Source: Shewanella eurypsychrophilus
GTDB lineage: Bacteria; Pseudomonadota; Gammaproteobacteria; Enterobacterales; Shewanellaceae
NCBI RefSeq assembly: GCF_007004545.3
Contig: NZ_CP045503.2
Span: forward strand, 3,256,501-3,320,500
Length of the DNA: 64,000 bases
Reading direction: 5' to 3'
This document shows positions 49,763-60,383 of this stretch, piece after piece; within the stretch, counting starts at the first letter, position 1; every line of letters starts with the position of its first letter. The position numbers were made by a program, and so were the translations under genes. The notes beneath the pieces were generated by a model. It did no database searches. It was not told the origin of the DNA and saw only the letters and a list, made by a program, of their open reading frames with translations.

Positions 49763-52700
49763 TTATTTTACTAAGCTCGATATCAAGGCGCGTAATGCTG
49801 CCGGTCTTATCATTTTGGCCATATAACGGTACCCTCTACTTTCTACATCATCGACAAGATCTTTATTGGTATTAGCCGTGATCAATACACCCGGTAAATG
49901 GCTACCATATAGGGCACGAATACCGTCCATCGCATCGACACCATTTTGATCATTATCTAAGTGATAGTCGGCTAGTATTATATCTGGGGCAACGCCTTTC
50001 AAGCCTAGTTTTATTCTTGCATCGGCGAGATCTTTTGCACAGATAACTTCACATTCCCAGCGGCTAAGTAAACTTTCAAGACCCGCTAATATCGCCTCTT
50101 CATTATCAATACACAGCACCTTAACTCCTGCTAAAGGCTGCACCATAGACGTAGATTTTTTCACTTGAGGTTCTGCAATTGCCTTTCCCTTAGGGACTCT
50201 AATTGAAAACACTGAGCCACGCCCTAATTCAGAATGCACTTTAATATCATGCTCCAATGCCCGGCTTATTCGATCGGCAATGGCTAAGCCTAATCCCAAA
50301 CCGCTAACACTCCTGCTGGTTGGATTATCTAAACGCTTAAACTCCTTAAAAATCTCTGAGGTTTCACTCTCATCGATACCACATCCGGTATCCAATACTT
50401 GAATTTCAAGCTCATCTCCGCGATCTCTGCAACCAAGCAGCACACGATTGCCTTTGGCATAGCGATAAGCATTGGTCAAAAAATTCTGGAGCACTCGTCT
50501 TAACAAACCTAAATCTGAGTTTATCGACGCACTACACGGCACCATACTGAACTTGATTTGATAATCCTTAGCCATAGCCGCAAACTCTACGGCTAAGCCG
50601 TCAAGCAGTTCAGAAATAGCAAAATCACGCCTGTTAAGTTCAATCATGCCAGAATCAAGTTTTGAGATATCCAATAGATCGGTAAGCAACTCCCCTGCAA
50701 TTTTTAAGGAGCTGTTAACGTGAGAGAGCGTGGTTTTACTTTCTTGATCTAAATTAGGATATTGGGATAAAGAGGCTGTAAATAGCCTAGCTGCATTGAG
50801 GGGTTGCATTAAGTCATGACCGACAGCCGCGAGAAACTTGCTCTTTGAAGCATTAGCCATCTCCTCTTGTGCCTTTGATTCAAGTAGTTGGCTGTTGAGC
50901 ATGGCCAGCTCATAAGTTCGTTCTTTCACTCTGGCCTCGAGAGAATCGTTGACTTCTTGCAGCGCTTTCGCATGTTCACGGTACTGGGTAATATCGGTAA
51001 AGGTCATCACAAAACCACCACCTGGCATCGGATTCCCTTGAATCTTAATCACCTTGCCATCTTGTCGTTCGCGTTCAGATACATGTGCCGTACCATTGCG
51101 CATATGCTGAACCCGTTTCTCGATTTGAGCTTCAATGTCACCGAGTCCACAAAAACCACGCTGTGCATTAAAGCGCACCACATCACTGATCGGCATGCCT
51201 TCTTTTAAAAAATCTTGCGGATATTGATACAGCTCAGCATATTTATAATTCCAGGCAACCAGATTTAAGTCTTTATCGACCACACTCATGCCTTCATAGG
51301 CGTGCTCTATCGCCCCCCTTAGCATATCCTGGCTCAAGATAATTTTTGAAGAAGCTTCGTCGACCAAGCTAAACACTTCATCAAGTGCTAAATCACGACC
51401 TTGTTGAACCGAGTCCATCACTAAGGATGCACTCGAGCCACCGAGTACGCCGGCCAAAAGGTGCTCAGTATGGGCGATCAGTTCAACGGGAGCGGCCTTG
51501 TGCCAGCTATCACTCTTGACCGCTTCTTCGGAGAACCTAGAAAAGCTTTCATAGGCGCGTGTAGGGCTTATAAAACGACTCGCTAAAATCAATAAGTCCT
51601 GCTGAGAAACTGTCGCGACTTTACGGTTATTGTTGTTCTTTAATTCGCCCGGAGTCACAAACGCACTGGCTTGAATACGCTCCACAACGCCAGCTCTAAA
51701 CCACATAGAGCCTAGAATATAACAAGACAGGTTAGCCAAGAGTGCCGTCAAGATATCTCTGACATTCGGATTTATCGATTCCAGTAAACCAAAATCATCG
51801 TTAAAGATCGCAGATGCATCTCCAGCCCCTTTTAACAAAATATAACACCAGAGACCAAAGCCCACAGCCAAGCCTAAGAGTACACCGGAGCGATTACCGT
51901 GTTTCCAATACATCCCGCCTATCAGTGCGGGAGCCAGCTGAGCAAAGGCGCCGAAAGACAGCATGCCAAGTGCAGATAAAGAATCACTGTCTATGAAAGA
52001 TAGATAACTGAAATAGCCTAACCCTAAGATAATGATGATTGAAAGGCGACGAGCATTAAGCAAAAATTGAGAGAATTGACTGAAGTTTTTCTGTTTAATT
52101 TTACCTGTGCGAAGCATCACAGGCACTAACCATTCATTGCTCACCATGACACTAATGGTCACAACAGCAACAATCACCATACCCGTCGCGGCCGAGAGTG
52201 TGCCTAATAATGCAACAACAGCCAATAGAGGTTCATCTAAAGCAAGAGGCAAATTAATGACATAAGTATCAGCAGAGACGGTATCACCTAAAATGATTTT
52301 ACCCGCCAAGGCCAGAGGCGCAACAAATAGCCCAAACAAGAGTAAATAAATCGGAAAAATCCAACGCGCTTTTAATAAGCTTTTTTCATCGATACATTCC
52401 ACCATCATCACGTGAAACTGCCTTGGCATACACAAAAATGCAGCAATACCGACTAAAAGTTGCGGCATCAAAGATTCTATTCGTATCGCTGAATGATTGA
52501 TTAAATCGCGTTCGGCGGCTTGCTGCCAGATATCACCAAACCCATCGAAGTAACCAAAACTAATGACAATACCCACCAATAAAAATGCTGCCAGCTTTAC
52601 CAGTGACTCAAAAGCAATGGCCAACATCATCCCTGGGTTATGCTCTGTCGCGTCGAGTTTCCGGGTTCCGAATAAAATCGCGAACATAGCCAGTATAGCG

Positions 52701-53185
52701 GTAATGATTAAAGACACTTTTGCACCATCAAATGGCGAGTCTTCAGGCTGAAAAAGGTTAAGGCTAAATACCATCGCTTTAAGTTGCAACGCGATATAAG
52801 GCATGATGCCGAAAAGAGCTATTAAAGTGACAATCGCCGCAAGTAGCTGAGACTTACCGTATCGAGCCGCGATAAAGTCGGCTACTGAAGTGATGTTATG
52901 CGCTTTAGAGACGATCACCATCTTTCGCAGCAAGCCAAAACCTAGCGTAAAGATGAGTATAGGCCCGATGAAGATGGGCAAAAAAGACCAGAGATTTTGT
53001 GCCGACTGACCTACCGTACCTAAAAAGCTCCAAGATGAGCAGTAGACAGCTAGGCTTAAGCCGTAGATCCACACTTGAACTTTTTTGGTGATTTTACTAA
53101 ACCAGCGTTCGGCGCCCCAGGCTAAAATAAATAGCAAGAACACATATAAAACAGCGATAACGCCTACAAAAATGGTCCAGTTCAT
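49763..53185 (-). CDS. crbS: SSF-type hybrid sensor kinase CrbS
   Basis: 1140 residues. A sodium/solute symporter-like module with about a dozen TM segments (1-500), a linker, a PAS domain (about 625-735, YEGMSVVDKDLNLVAWN), HisKA with AVGHDLMQPLNAARL, HATPase with NAYRYAKG and GLGLGLAIADR, and a receiver with VLCIDNEEAI and ADYHLDNDQNG. This domain plan is CrbS/MxtR, the acetate-switch sensor; CbrA is similar but lacks the receiver. It is divergent from acs with 177 bases between. Likely partner: the LuxR-type regulator at 38767. Confidence 0.85.
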   Translation of the reverse strand: MNWTIFVGVIAVLYVFLLFILAWGAERWFSKITKKVQVWIYGLSLAVYCSSWSFLGTVGQSAQNLWSFLPIFIGPILIFTLGFGLLRKMVIVSKAHNITSVADFIAARYGKSQLLAAIVTLIALFGIMPYIALQLKAMVFSLNLFQPEDSPFDGAKVSLIITAILAMFAILFGTRKLDATEHNPGMMLAIAFESLVKLAAFLLVGIVISFGYFDGFGDIWQQAAERDLINHSAIRIESLMPQLLVGIAAFLCMPRQFHVMMVECIDEKSLLKARWIFPIYLLLFGLFVAPLALAGKIILGDTVSADTYVINLPLALDEPLLAVVALLGTLSAATGMVIVAVVTISVMVSNEWLVPVMLRTGKIKQKNFSQFSQFLLNARRLSIIIILGLGYFSYLSFIDSDSLSALGMLSFGAFAQLAPALIGGMYWKHGNRSGVLLGLAVGFGLWCYILLKGAGDASAIFNDDFGLLESINPNVRDILTALLANLSCYILGSMWFRAGVVERIQASAFVTPGELKNNNNRKVATVSQQDLLILASRFISPTRAYESFSRFSEEAVKSDSWHKAAPVELIAHTEHLLAGVLGGSSASLVMDSVQQGRDLALDEVFSLVDEASSKIILSQDMLRGAIEHAYEGMSVVDKDLNLVAWNYKYAELYQYPQDFLKEGMPISDVVRFNAQRGFCGLGDIEAQIEKRVQHMRNGTAHVSERERQDGKVIKIQGNPMPGGGFVMTFTDITQYREHAKALQEVNDSLEARVKERTYELAMLNSQLLESKAQEEMANASKSKFLAAVGHDLMQPLNAARLFTASLSQYPNLDQESKTTLSHVNSSLKIAGELLTDLLDISKLDSGMIELNRRDFAISELLDGLAVEFAAMAKDYQIKFSMVPCSASINSDLGLLRRVLQNFLTNAYRYAKGNRVLLGCRDRGDELEIQVLDTGCGIDESETSEIFKEFKRLDNPTSRSVSGLGLGLAIADRISRALEHDIKVHSELGRGSVFSIRVPKGKAIAEPQVKKSTSMVQPLAGVKVLCIDNEEAILAGLESLLSRWECEVICAKDLADARIKLGLKGVAPDIILADYHLDNDQNGVDAMDGIRALYGSHLPGVLITANTNKDLVDDVESRGYRYMAKMIRPAALRALISSLVK

Positions 53186-53284
53186 AGAAATCTCATATTT
53201 TTAAGCTATTGTGCGACATCTAACCCAAGATATCTAGCCTTGAATGATGTCCCAACAGATTAAAAATTAAGGAAAAAATTGCAC

Positions 53285-53298
53285 TAGACCAAGGTCTA
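53285..53298. promoter_or_regulatory. Candidate CrbR operator in the crbS-acs region
   Basis: TAGACCAAGGTCTA is a perfect 14-bp palindrome 64 bases before the acs start, and matches the site upstream of crbR in 13 of 14 positions. Confidence 0.65.
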
Positions 53299-53362
53299 AT
53301 AGAGTACATAGGTAGGATCACTCCATACTCAGGTTACGCATTATTAGATTAAGGGAAGCCCC

Positions 53363-55315
53363 ATGAGCACGCAGTCTCTCTATAAAGTTTCTAGCGAAAT
53401 AGCTGAAAACGCACATATCAATGAAGAACAATATAAAAAGATGTACCAAGAGTCGATTGTGAATCCTGAAGGTTTCTGGAGAGAGCACGGTCAACGAATC
53501 GATTGGATTAAACCCTATACCAAAATTAAAAAGACATCTTTTGACGATCATAACCTATCTATCAACTGGTTCTACGACGGAACCCTAAATGCCTCAGCAA
53601 ACTGTTTAGACCGTCATCTAGCAAAAAATGCCGACAAGGTAGCTATCATCTGGGAAGGTGATGACGCAAAAGATCAACGTACTATCACTTATGGTGAGTT
53701 ACACAAAGATGTGTGTAAATTTGCCAATGCACTGCGTAGCCAAGGCGTAAGACGTGGTGATATTGTTACTGTATATATGCCAATGGTACCTGAAGCTGCA
53801 GTTGTTATGCTTGCCTGTGCCCGTATTGGTGCCGTTCATTCTGTAGTCTTCGGTGGGTTCTCACCAGACTCAATCGCATCAAGAGTTATCGACGGCAAGT
53901 CTAAAGTCATTGTCACCGCCGATGAAGGTCTTCGTGCTGGCCGTATTATTCCTTTAAAAGCTAATATTGATGAAGCTCTGTCACATCCAGATGTGGACTG
54001 CGTAGAGCGTGTTATCGTGCTTGAGCGTACTGGTGGTGATGTCGATTGGGTAGAAGGTCGTGACATCAAGTGGGACACTGTCATGGAGACGGCTTCTGAG
54101 CATTGCGTTCCAGAAGAGATGGGCGCCGAAGACCCACTATTCCTACTTTATACCTCTGGCTCTACCGGTAACCCAAAAGGAGTGCTGCACACCACAGGTG
54201 GTTACATGGTGTATGCATCGATGACCCATGAATACGTCTTCGATTACAAAGACGGAGAAGTTTACTGGTGCACCGCAGATGTAGGTTGGATAACGGGTCA
54301 CTCCTATATGGTCTATGGGCCTCTGGCGAACGGTGCGACAGTGCTGATTCATGAAGGGGTACCTAACTACCCGACTCCCTCACGTTTAGGTGAAATTGTT
54401 GACCGTCACAAGGTCAACATTCTTTATACTGCCCCCACCTTAATCCGAGCACTGATGGCCGAAGGTAAAGAACAATTTGATAATTTTGATGGCAGTTCAC
54501 TGCGTATCATGGGATCGGTCGGAGAGCCAATTAATCCAGAAGCATGGCGCTGGTATCATGAAGTCATCGGCCATGAGCAATGCCCGATTGTCGATACATG
54601 GTGGCAAACTGAAACCGGTGGGATTTTGATCAGCCCTCTTCCGGGTGCTATCGATACCAAGCCAGGCTCTGCAACACGTCCATTTTTCGGTGTACAACCA
54701 GCACTTGTCGACAACATGGGTAACATCGTCGAAGGGGCCGCCGAAGGTAACTTGGTTATACTCGATTCTTGGCCTGGACAGATGCGAACCGTATTTGGCG
54801 ATCATGAACGTTTCGCCCTGACGTACTTTAAAACCTTCCGCGGTATGTATTTTACCGGTGATGGCGCTAAACGAGATGAAGACGGTTACTACTGGATAAC
54901 GGGTCGTGTTGATGATGTTATTAACGTTTCTGGCCATAGACTCGGTACAGCCGAAGTAGAAAGTGCACTTGTCTCTCACGAGCAAGTCGCTGAAGCAGCT
55001 GTTGTTGGTTACCCTCATGATATTAAAGGCCAAGGTATCTATGCCTATGTGACGTTAACCAAAGGCTCGGTTGAAACAGAAGAGCTGCGTCAAGATCTTA
55101 GAAAGTGGGTACGTAAAGAGATTGGCGCACTCGCGACACCGGATCTTATCCAGTGGGCAGGCGGCTTACCAAAGACACGCTCAGGCAAGATCATGCGTCG
55201 CTTCTTAAGAAAGATAGCGGCAAATGAAGTGACAAACTTAGGCGACTCTTCAACATTGGCAGATCCTGCAGTGATTGATACCCTTATTGAGTCTCGTCTC
55301 AATCGCAGTGAGTAA
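53363..55315 (+). CDS. acs: Acetyl-CoA synthetase
   Basis: 650 residues. AMP-forming acetate:CoA ligase. The adenylation motif [15 protein letters not shown] lies near residue 265, [10 protein letters not shown] near 415, and the acetylatable catalytic Lys in [15 protein letters not shown] near 608. Length matches the family. An AGGGAAG ribosome site precedes ATG 53363. Expression is probably activated by CrbS/CrbR through the palindrome at 53285. Confidence 0.97.
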   Translation: MSTQSLYKVSSEIAENAHINEEQYKKMYQESIVNPEGFWREHGQRIDWIKPYTKIKKTSFDDHNLSINWFYDGTLNASANCLDRHLAKNADKVAIIWEGDDAKDQRTITYGELHKDVCKFANALRSQGVRRGDIVTVYMPMVPEAAVVMLACARIGAVHSVVFGGFSPDSIASRVIDGKSKVIVTADEGLRAGRIIPLKANIDEALSHPDVDCVERVIVLERTGGDVDWVEGRDIKWDTVMETASEHCVPEEMGAEDPLFLLYTSGSTGNPKGVLHTTGGYMVYASMTHEYVFDYKDGEVYWCTADVGWITGHSYMVYGPLANGATVLIHEGVPNYPTPSRLGEIVDRHKVNILYTAPTLIRALMAEGKEQFDNFDGSSLRIMGSVGEPINPEAWRWYHEVIGHEQCPIVDTWWQTETGGILISPLPGAIDTKPGSATRPFFGVQPALVDNMGNIVEGAAEGNLVILDSWPGQMRTVFGDHERFALTYFKTFRGMYFTGDGAKRDEDGYYWITGRVDDVINVSGHRLGTAEVESALVSHEQVAEAAVVGYPHDIKGQGIYAYVTLTKGSVETEELRQDLRKWVRKEIGALATPDLIQWAGGLPKTRSGKIMRRFLRKIAANEVTNLGDSSTLADPAVIDTLIESRLNRSE

Positions 55316-55355
55316 TCATTTAATCAGTAACGATTAATAGCCCGACTCTCACCAG

Positions 55356-55378
55356 CCCCTCTTTATGAGGGGTTTTTT
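55356..55378 (+). terminator. Terminator of acs
   Basis: CCCCTC pairs with GAGGGG around TTTAT, followed by six T. Confidence 0.88.
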
Positions 55379-55439
55379 ATTTAATCTCAACTCAGGTCTT
55401 GCTATGCTTTGGCTTTGAATTCATTGAAAACTGATTTTT

Positions 55440-57182
55440 GTGCAACTAAGAGATTATCAACAAGACGCTGTCGACTCAGCGATACAGCATTTTAAGCACA
55501 GCCATGACTCAGCCGTCCTCGTACTACCCACAGGTGCAGGAAAAAGTATCGTCATCGCTGAACTTGCCAGAATCGCCAATGGTCGCGTACTTGTATTAAC
55601 CCATGTCAAAGAGCTGGTCGCTCAAAATGCAGAAAAAATCGGTCTACTCACAACCCAAGCTGGAATTTATTCTGCAGGTCTTAAGCAAAAATCCACTCAA
55701 CAAAAAACAGTCGTCGCCAGTATTCAATCCGCTGTTAGGGCGCCAGAGAAGTTCGATAAGCCTTTTTCTTTGGTCATTATTGATGAGTGCCACCGAGTTA
55801 GCCAAGATGAAGAGAGTCAATACCAGACACTGCTTACACACCTTAAGAATAAAAGCCCAAAATTGAGACTACTTGGGCTAACCGCTACGCCCTACCGACT
55901 CGATCTAGGTTGGATATATCGCTATCACTATCATGGAAAAATAGGTAACCCCGATAAAGCCGTATTCGAGCATTGCATTTTTGAATTATCGATGCGACCT
56001 CTGGTCAAGCAAGGATTCTTGAGCACACCAAAAGTATTCGATGGCCTTTCAGCCCAATATGACTTTAGTGCTTTATCGGCCTCAGCGACTGGCCAATATC
56101 AGGAGAGTGAGGTCAATGACCTGCTGAGCCATAGTGGCAGAGCGACCACAGCAATCGTCAAACAACTCGTTGAAATTGGCAGAAGCCGCCAGGGCGTGAT
56201 CATCTTTGCCGCCACTGTGCGTCATGCTAAAGAGATAATGCAGCTATTGTCCAAGGAAGCTGCTGCGCTTATTACAGGCAATACCAGCTCAGATGATAGA
56301 GATGCCATAATAACGAGTTTTAAAGCTAAAGAGCTCAAATACCTCATCAACGTAGCAGTGTTAACCACAGGCTTCGATGCACCTCATGTTGATCTGATCG
56401 CCATCCTTCGTCCAACAGCATCTGTGAGTCTATTTCAGCAGATGGTAGGACGCGGTTTAAGAATTTGTGAGGGAAAAACTGAATGCCTGATTATCGACTA
56501 TGCGGCTAATGGCTACGATCTGTTTTTTCCAGAAGTAGGTCAGAATAAATCAAACAGTAAAAGTGTGCCTGTACAGGTACATTGCCCTGTCTGTCAATTT
56601 GCTAATATCTTTTGGGGATTGGTCGATGATGACGGTGATATCATTGAACACTTTGGACGCCGATGTCAGGCACTCGTAGAACACGATGGACATAAACAGC
56701 AATGTGATTTTAGATTCAGATCTAAGTCTTGCCCTAATTGTGGTGAAGAAAATGATATCGCAGCTAGGATCTGCCACAGCTGTGACTGCGTATTAATCGA
56801 TCCAGATAAACGTCTTAAAGAGGTCCTGCAACAACGCCATCATCACCTGTTTAAGTGCGATGCTATGGTATTTGAACAAGATCAGCAGAGATTAATCGTC
56901 AGGTATATAGACCAAGAAGGTAACGATTTTTGCCGTTATTTCAAGTTCGACACTAAGCCACAGATTAAAGCGTTTTACGCCATATTTATTTTAACTCACA
57001 CGCGTACGCCGGGCACTAAGCATCCGAACTATACAAAAATAGAGCAAGTCATCGCTGATCGAAACAAATTTAAAATGCCTGATTTATTACTATTAAAGAA
57101 GCACAAAAAAGGCTGGGATTTGGTAGAAAACTTTTTCGATTACACCGGCCGTTATCAAACTCAAAATAATTTCCTCGAGTAG
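55440..57182 (+). CDS. radD: Superfamily 2 helicase RadD (YejH)
   Basis: 580 residues, closely similar to E. coli RadD, which helps RecA-dependent repair. Walker A is LPTGAGKS near residue 31, Walker B DECHR near 117, motif III GLTATPYRL, and motif VI VGRGLRICEGKT near 340. The C-terminal third has two cysteine clusters (CPVCQFANIFW; CPNCGEENDIAARICHSC) that should bind zinc. The start is GTG 55440. It is the last chromosomal core gene before the putative element. Confidence 0.93.
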   Translation: MQLRDYQQDAVDSAIQHFKHSHDSAVLVLPTGAGKSIVIAELARIANGRVLVLTHVKELVAQNAEKIGLLTTQAGIYSAGLKQKSTQQKTVVASIQSAVRAPEKFDKPFSLVIIDECHRVSQDEESQYQTLLTHLKNKSPKLRLLGLTATPYRLDLGWIYRYHYHGKIGNPDKAVFEHCIFELSMRPLVKQGFLSTPKVFDGLSAQYDFSALSASATGQYQESEVNDLLSHSGRATTAIVKQLVEIGRSRQGVIIFAATVRHAKEIMQLLSKEAAALITGNTSSDDRDAIITSFKAKELKYLINVAVLTTGFDAPHVDLIAILRPTASVSLFQQMVGRGLRICEGKTECLIIDYAANGYDLFFPEVGQNKSNSKSVPVQVHCPVCQFANIFWGLVDDDGDIIEHFGRRCQALVEHDGHKQQCDFRFRSKSCPNCGEENDIAARICHSCDCVLIDPDKRLKEVLQQRHHHLFKCDAMVFEQDQQRLIVRYIDQEGNDFCRYFKFDTKPQIKAFYAIFILTHTRTPGTKHPNYTKIEQVIADRNKFKMPDLLLLKKHKKGWDLVENFFDYTGRYQTQNNFLE

Positions 57183-57189
57183 ATATTAG

Positions 57190-57217
57190 GCATTTTAAGT
57201 CTTTTTATGGTATAAAT
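57190..57217 (+). promoter_or_regulatory. Promoter ahead of the putative integration junction
   Basis: An extended -10, TGGTATAAAT at 57208-57217, with a poor -35 around 57190. AGGAG at 57235-57239 follows. It would drive the 57245 frame and the recombinase. Confidence 0.45.
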
Positions 57218-57244
57218 GCGCCGACTAAATTTTCAGGAGTTAAT

Positions 57245-57310
57245 ATGTTTGTAGACATAAACCATTATCCCTACAAATATTTAAAACCTAAGAATCATGG
57301 TGGTAAATGA
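57245..57310 (+). pseudogene. Interrupted or leader ORF of 21 codons before the recombinase
   Basis: ATG 57245 follows a good CAGGAG ribosome site (5-base spacer). The frame reads MFVDINHYPYKYLKPKNHGG plus Lys and stops at TGA 57308-57310, overlapping the recombinase ATG (57307) as ATGA. Large serine recombinases often integrate inside a host gene with the recombinase at the junction. This may be the 5' end of such a gene, whose remainder lies beyond the other end of the element. It may instead be a leader belonging to the element. Confidence 0.4.
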
Positions 57311-58935
57311 CTGATTTTACAGGAAGAGATGCTATTCCATATGCACGTTTTTCAAGTGCAATACAGCAAAATGGCATGTCTCTAGAACGCCAAGGAAATG
57401 CTTTCGGGAATTTTATAGCAAAAACAGGTGCTAACCCAAGACGCGACTTAAGAATGGATGATCGTGGTAAGTCTGCTTTTAAAGGGCAACACGTTCTTGA
57501 AAATGGCGCACTAGGCAACTTTCTATACCAACTTGATAACGGTGACTTGTCACTTTCAACAGCTCCTCTCCCCTTACTTGTTGTTGAAGAAGTAGATCGT
57601 TTAACTCGATTAGAGCCAGATGACGGACAAGAGCTATTGCTTAGATTAATGCGATACGTTGATATCTGTGTTGTCGATCCATCAGGCTCAAGCTATCAGC
57701 TTTTTTCGCGTAAAGGACAAGGCTCTGATATTGGCTCAACTATTCAACTTATTCTAAAAATCTATGGCGCACACGAACACTCTGAAAAGCTTTCTAAGCG
57801 TATTGGTGAAGCACATGCTAAATCACTATCTGAGGCTGTCATCGATGGTAAGCCGCTTCGATACGGTACATACCCATTTTGGTTACGTAAAAATGGCGAC
57901 AAGTACGAACTAGTTGATATGTGGGTTCGTCTACTTAATGAAGTTTATGTAATGTTGGGTAATGGGGTTGCTCCTGCGGATATAGCCAATATCTTAAACG
58001 AAAAAGGTTATGCGGTTCCCAGAACAAAACGCGGCCATAATAATGAAGTTTTAGAACATCAAAATAACCGTTGGAATACAAACAGAGTTAGAGTTTTATA
58101 CAAAGATAGAAAGCCTATAGGCAAAATGAAACCTGTTAATCATAAAACAGAGATTGATCTGTACCCACCAGCTATTTCGGAAGATCTATTTTACAAAGCT
58201 ATGGCTATTGTAAGCAGGAGAAAGCGCGGCTCAGGCAATAAAATAGGAAGAGTTAAATCATTATTCGCTGGTTTCACATACTGCTATGCTTGCGGGAAGC
58301 GTATGCACACAGATACCAGAATTAGAAATGAAGTGAGTGATGTTAGAATGCGCTGTTCATCACGTGGGTCATCAACCCTAAAAGATCGTGCATGTGATTG
58401 TGGTTACATAAGCATGGATTTCGAAGAAAGACTTCTTATTTTGTTAATTGATAAAGTGGTTTTATCTGACTTACTAGTAACTCCTACCGATAATCAAGAA
58501 AGTATTTTAAGGTCAAAGATTTCAATTTGTGAACAAGAAATTTCTGAGTTTAATAAGCTACTTGAAACATCAACAGCTCCTGCCCTATTCCGCGGTTTAG
58601 CTGCACAAGAAGATGAACAGAAAGACCTAAAGGAGAAACTGTTATCACTTGCTCCAGCAAACAACAATTTAATCACTGATAATTACAAAGAAATTGCAAA
58701 TCTAGCTCATGCTTCTTTAGATCCTAAGAACGAAACTGAAAGGGCTAGAATGAATGTGCTAATAAACTCAATTATTGACCGTGTGGAGCTTTATAAGAAG
58801 GTAAATCAGGCCAGTGTCATCATAGTTAATTTTAAATCTGGAATAAGACGGATGTACACACAAAGCAAAAATGTTCCAGATTGGGAAATCATTCAGCTTG
58901 AACCCAAATTAGAGCAACAACACAATAGAAAATAA
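57307..58935 (+). CDS. Large serine recombinase (site-specific integrase)
   Basis: 542 residues. The catalytic N-terminal domain (about 1-165) shows YARFSSAIQQNGMSLERQ, with Ser16 as likely nucleophile, and VEEVDRLTR. The recombinase domain follows (about 180-300, GYAVPRTK). A zinc-ribbon with CYACGKRM, RMRCSS and ACDCG is at about 327-370, then a coiled coil (about 400-440) and a C-terminal tail. This is the large serine integrase plan of phages and ICEs. Its start overlaps the upstream stop, so translation is coupled to the 57245 frame. GC content is lower than in the core genes. Confidence 0.93.
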   Translation: MTDFTGRDAIPYARFSSAIQQNGMSLERQGNAFGNFIAKTGANPRRDLRMDDRGKSAFKGQHVLENGALGNFLYQLDNGDLSLSTAPLPLLVVEEVDRLTRLEPDDGQELLLRLMRYVDICVVDPSGSSYQLFSRKGQGSDIGSTIQLILKIYGAHEHSEKLSKRIGEAHAKSLSEAVIDGKPLRYGTYPFWLRKNGDKYELVDMWVRLLNEVYVMLGNGVAPADIANILNEKGYAVPRTKRGHNNEVLEHQNNRWNTNRVRVLYKDRKPIGKMKPVNHKTEIDLYPPAISEDLFYKAMAIVSRRKRGSGNKIGRVKSLFAGFTYCYACGKRMHTDTRIRNEVSDVRMRCSSRGSSTLKDRACDCGYISMDFEERLLILLIDKVVLSDLLVTPTDNQESILRSKISICEQEISEFNKLLETSTAPALFRGLAAQEDEQKDLKEKLLSLAPANNNLITDNYKEIANLAHASLDPKNETERARMNVLINSIIDRVELYKKVNQASVIIVNFKSGIRRMYTQSKNVPDWEIIQLEPKLEQQHNRK

Positions 58936-59670
58936 CACCGACTTAGCTAGTAACAGGGGGAAGCATGGACTAGACCTCCCCTCCTTATAAAAGCAATATT
59001 CATAGCTCGCTATTGTATGTTGTGTTTCATTAAAAAGTGCTCTTCATTTAGTAACCCCTTTACCTTTTGGAAATCAATATTATTGTGAACTTAGCTACCT
59101 TGTGGGTGTTCTTATGGGATAGATTTGGTTCTATTGCGCCCCCACTTAGTTAAAGTACTAATCACAGGAGAGGTTTAGAGTAGTTCCTAAAAGGTGAACT
59201 GTTTTAGTTCTAGTGGTTTTATGTGTTATTTGATATCAAATACGCACTTAGCCCTACCACAAAACCCTGTTTAAGCCTTATAAAAGGTCAGTATGAATTT
59301 TAAGTGGAGTCTGTGAGCCTATGATGACTCAGGCTACCTAAATGACTGTGATAATATATCTATAGTGTGTAGAAAATAAGTCAATCATCCTTCGAGATGG
59401 TTTTGTCTCAAATAGTTCCTTTAATATACCGTGATTTGTGATGTATGGGGGAAAGGTGTTTAGAGATAGGTATCACCTGTATAAAAGTAGCGCAGGGCTT
59501 TTAAGTGCCTGGACACTTTTGTTCAGTACGTCCCCCACTTATAGCTAAAAACAATGATTTATGGTTGAGTTTATTATTGTGCGTGGTGGGTTGTGTATAT
59601 GTAATATTAATAATTAAAGGATATGGGCTTGGTGTAAGTTGGTACTATAACTATTACTTTATTAAATGTA
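58936..59670. other. Gene-free stretch after the recombinase
   Basis: About 735 bases with frequent stops in all frames. It contains one copy of a roughly 40-bp repeat (59205-59244) shared with 62778-62817. An open frame at 59505-59786 on the plus strand runs through the terminator and the end of the next gene and is not called. Nothing else is recognised. Confidence 0.55.
59205..59244 (+). repeat. Dispersed non-coding repeat, copy 1
   Basis: The right part, TATGTGTTATTTGATATC followed by AAATACG (59220-59244), matches 62793-62817 at 22 of 25 positions. The left 15 bases are more diverged. Same orientation, 3.6 kb apart. Confidence 0.55.
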
Positions 59671-59702
59671 TAAAAAAGCCCCAGCTGTTTAGGCTAGGGC
59701 TA
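59671..59702 (-). terminator. Terminator of the five-gene exported-protein operon
   Basis: AGCCCTAGC and GCTGGGGCT (minus-strand reading, one G-T wobble) form a 9-bp stem followed by six T, just beyond the end of the last gene. Confidence 0.8.
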
Positions 59703-59717
59703 TTGTTGTTATCGTGT

Positions 59718-60383
59718 TTATTTAAAGTGATTCAGTACTTTGTATTCAATACCATTATTACTGGCTTTTATTATTTCTACATTTGAACCCTTGTAAGAAA
59801 TAATATTGCTTTCAGATAAATCATATTCAACGTTTACTGTAAATGCTTGTCTAGCTGTGCCATTTGAATATTCACGGTAGCTAAACCTTACTTTATTTTG
59901 AACCTTACCTGTATAGATCAGTTCTTGGATAAATGAATCAGTTGAATACATTGATATACTTTTAATACGCGGCTTAACTTCAGAACAAAAAGCTGTTCCA
60001 AAAGAACCAAAGAAACATAGGTTTTTAGTATTACCATCAATATATGGTTTAGCTGGCGAAGCTCCACCTAATGCGCTCATTATTCCAGTTCCATATCCAT
60101 GTTCAGGTTTGTACACCGTGTGTTCATCTTTAACGCCTATTTTGTGGTAAGTTCCTGCCATAACTACACCATCAAATATACTTACGTTATCATCAAGTGT
60201 GAAACCATCAACTGTGATTTTCTTACCTGATTCAAGCATCCTTTCACCAAGGCTAACTTTGGTTACTTGTTTAGTTGCTGGAAATTTAATAACTTCAACC
60301 TCTGGAAGTGTTGGTGTGTGGTTTGATACACAACCTGTTAAAGCTGTTAAAGCTACTAAACTTGCCAATATTAATTTTTTCAT
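59718..60383 (-). CDS. Lipoprotein, unknown function (operon gene 5)
   Basis: 221 residues. The N-terminus MKKLILASLVALTALTGCVS is a lipoprotein signal with lipobox LTGC (Cys18), then Ser, so probably outer membrane. The mature part is beta-rich with repeats of short polar strands and two pairs of cysteines in KNLCFFGSFGTAFCSEV (about 133-147). No family recognised. Its start overlaps the stop of gene 4 as ATGA. Confidence 0.75.
   Translation of the reverse strand: MKKLILASLVALTALTGCVSNHTPTLPEVEVIKFPATKQVTKVSLGERMLESGKKITVDGFTLDDNVSIFDGVVMAGTYHKIGVKDEHTVYKPEHGYGTGIMSALGGASPAKPYIDGNTKNLCFFGSFGTAFCSEVKPRIKSISMYSTDSFIQELIYTGKVQNKVRFSYREYSNGTARQAFTVNVEYDLSESNIISYKGSNVEIIKASNNGIEYKVLNHFK

Noticed and set aside
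59505..59786. Plus-strand ORF of 93 codons with a hydrophobic product
   Set aside because: It crosses the operon terminator and runs into the end of the minus-strand lipoprotein gene; GTG-like start without ribosome site; composition reflects AT-rich DNA.
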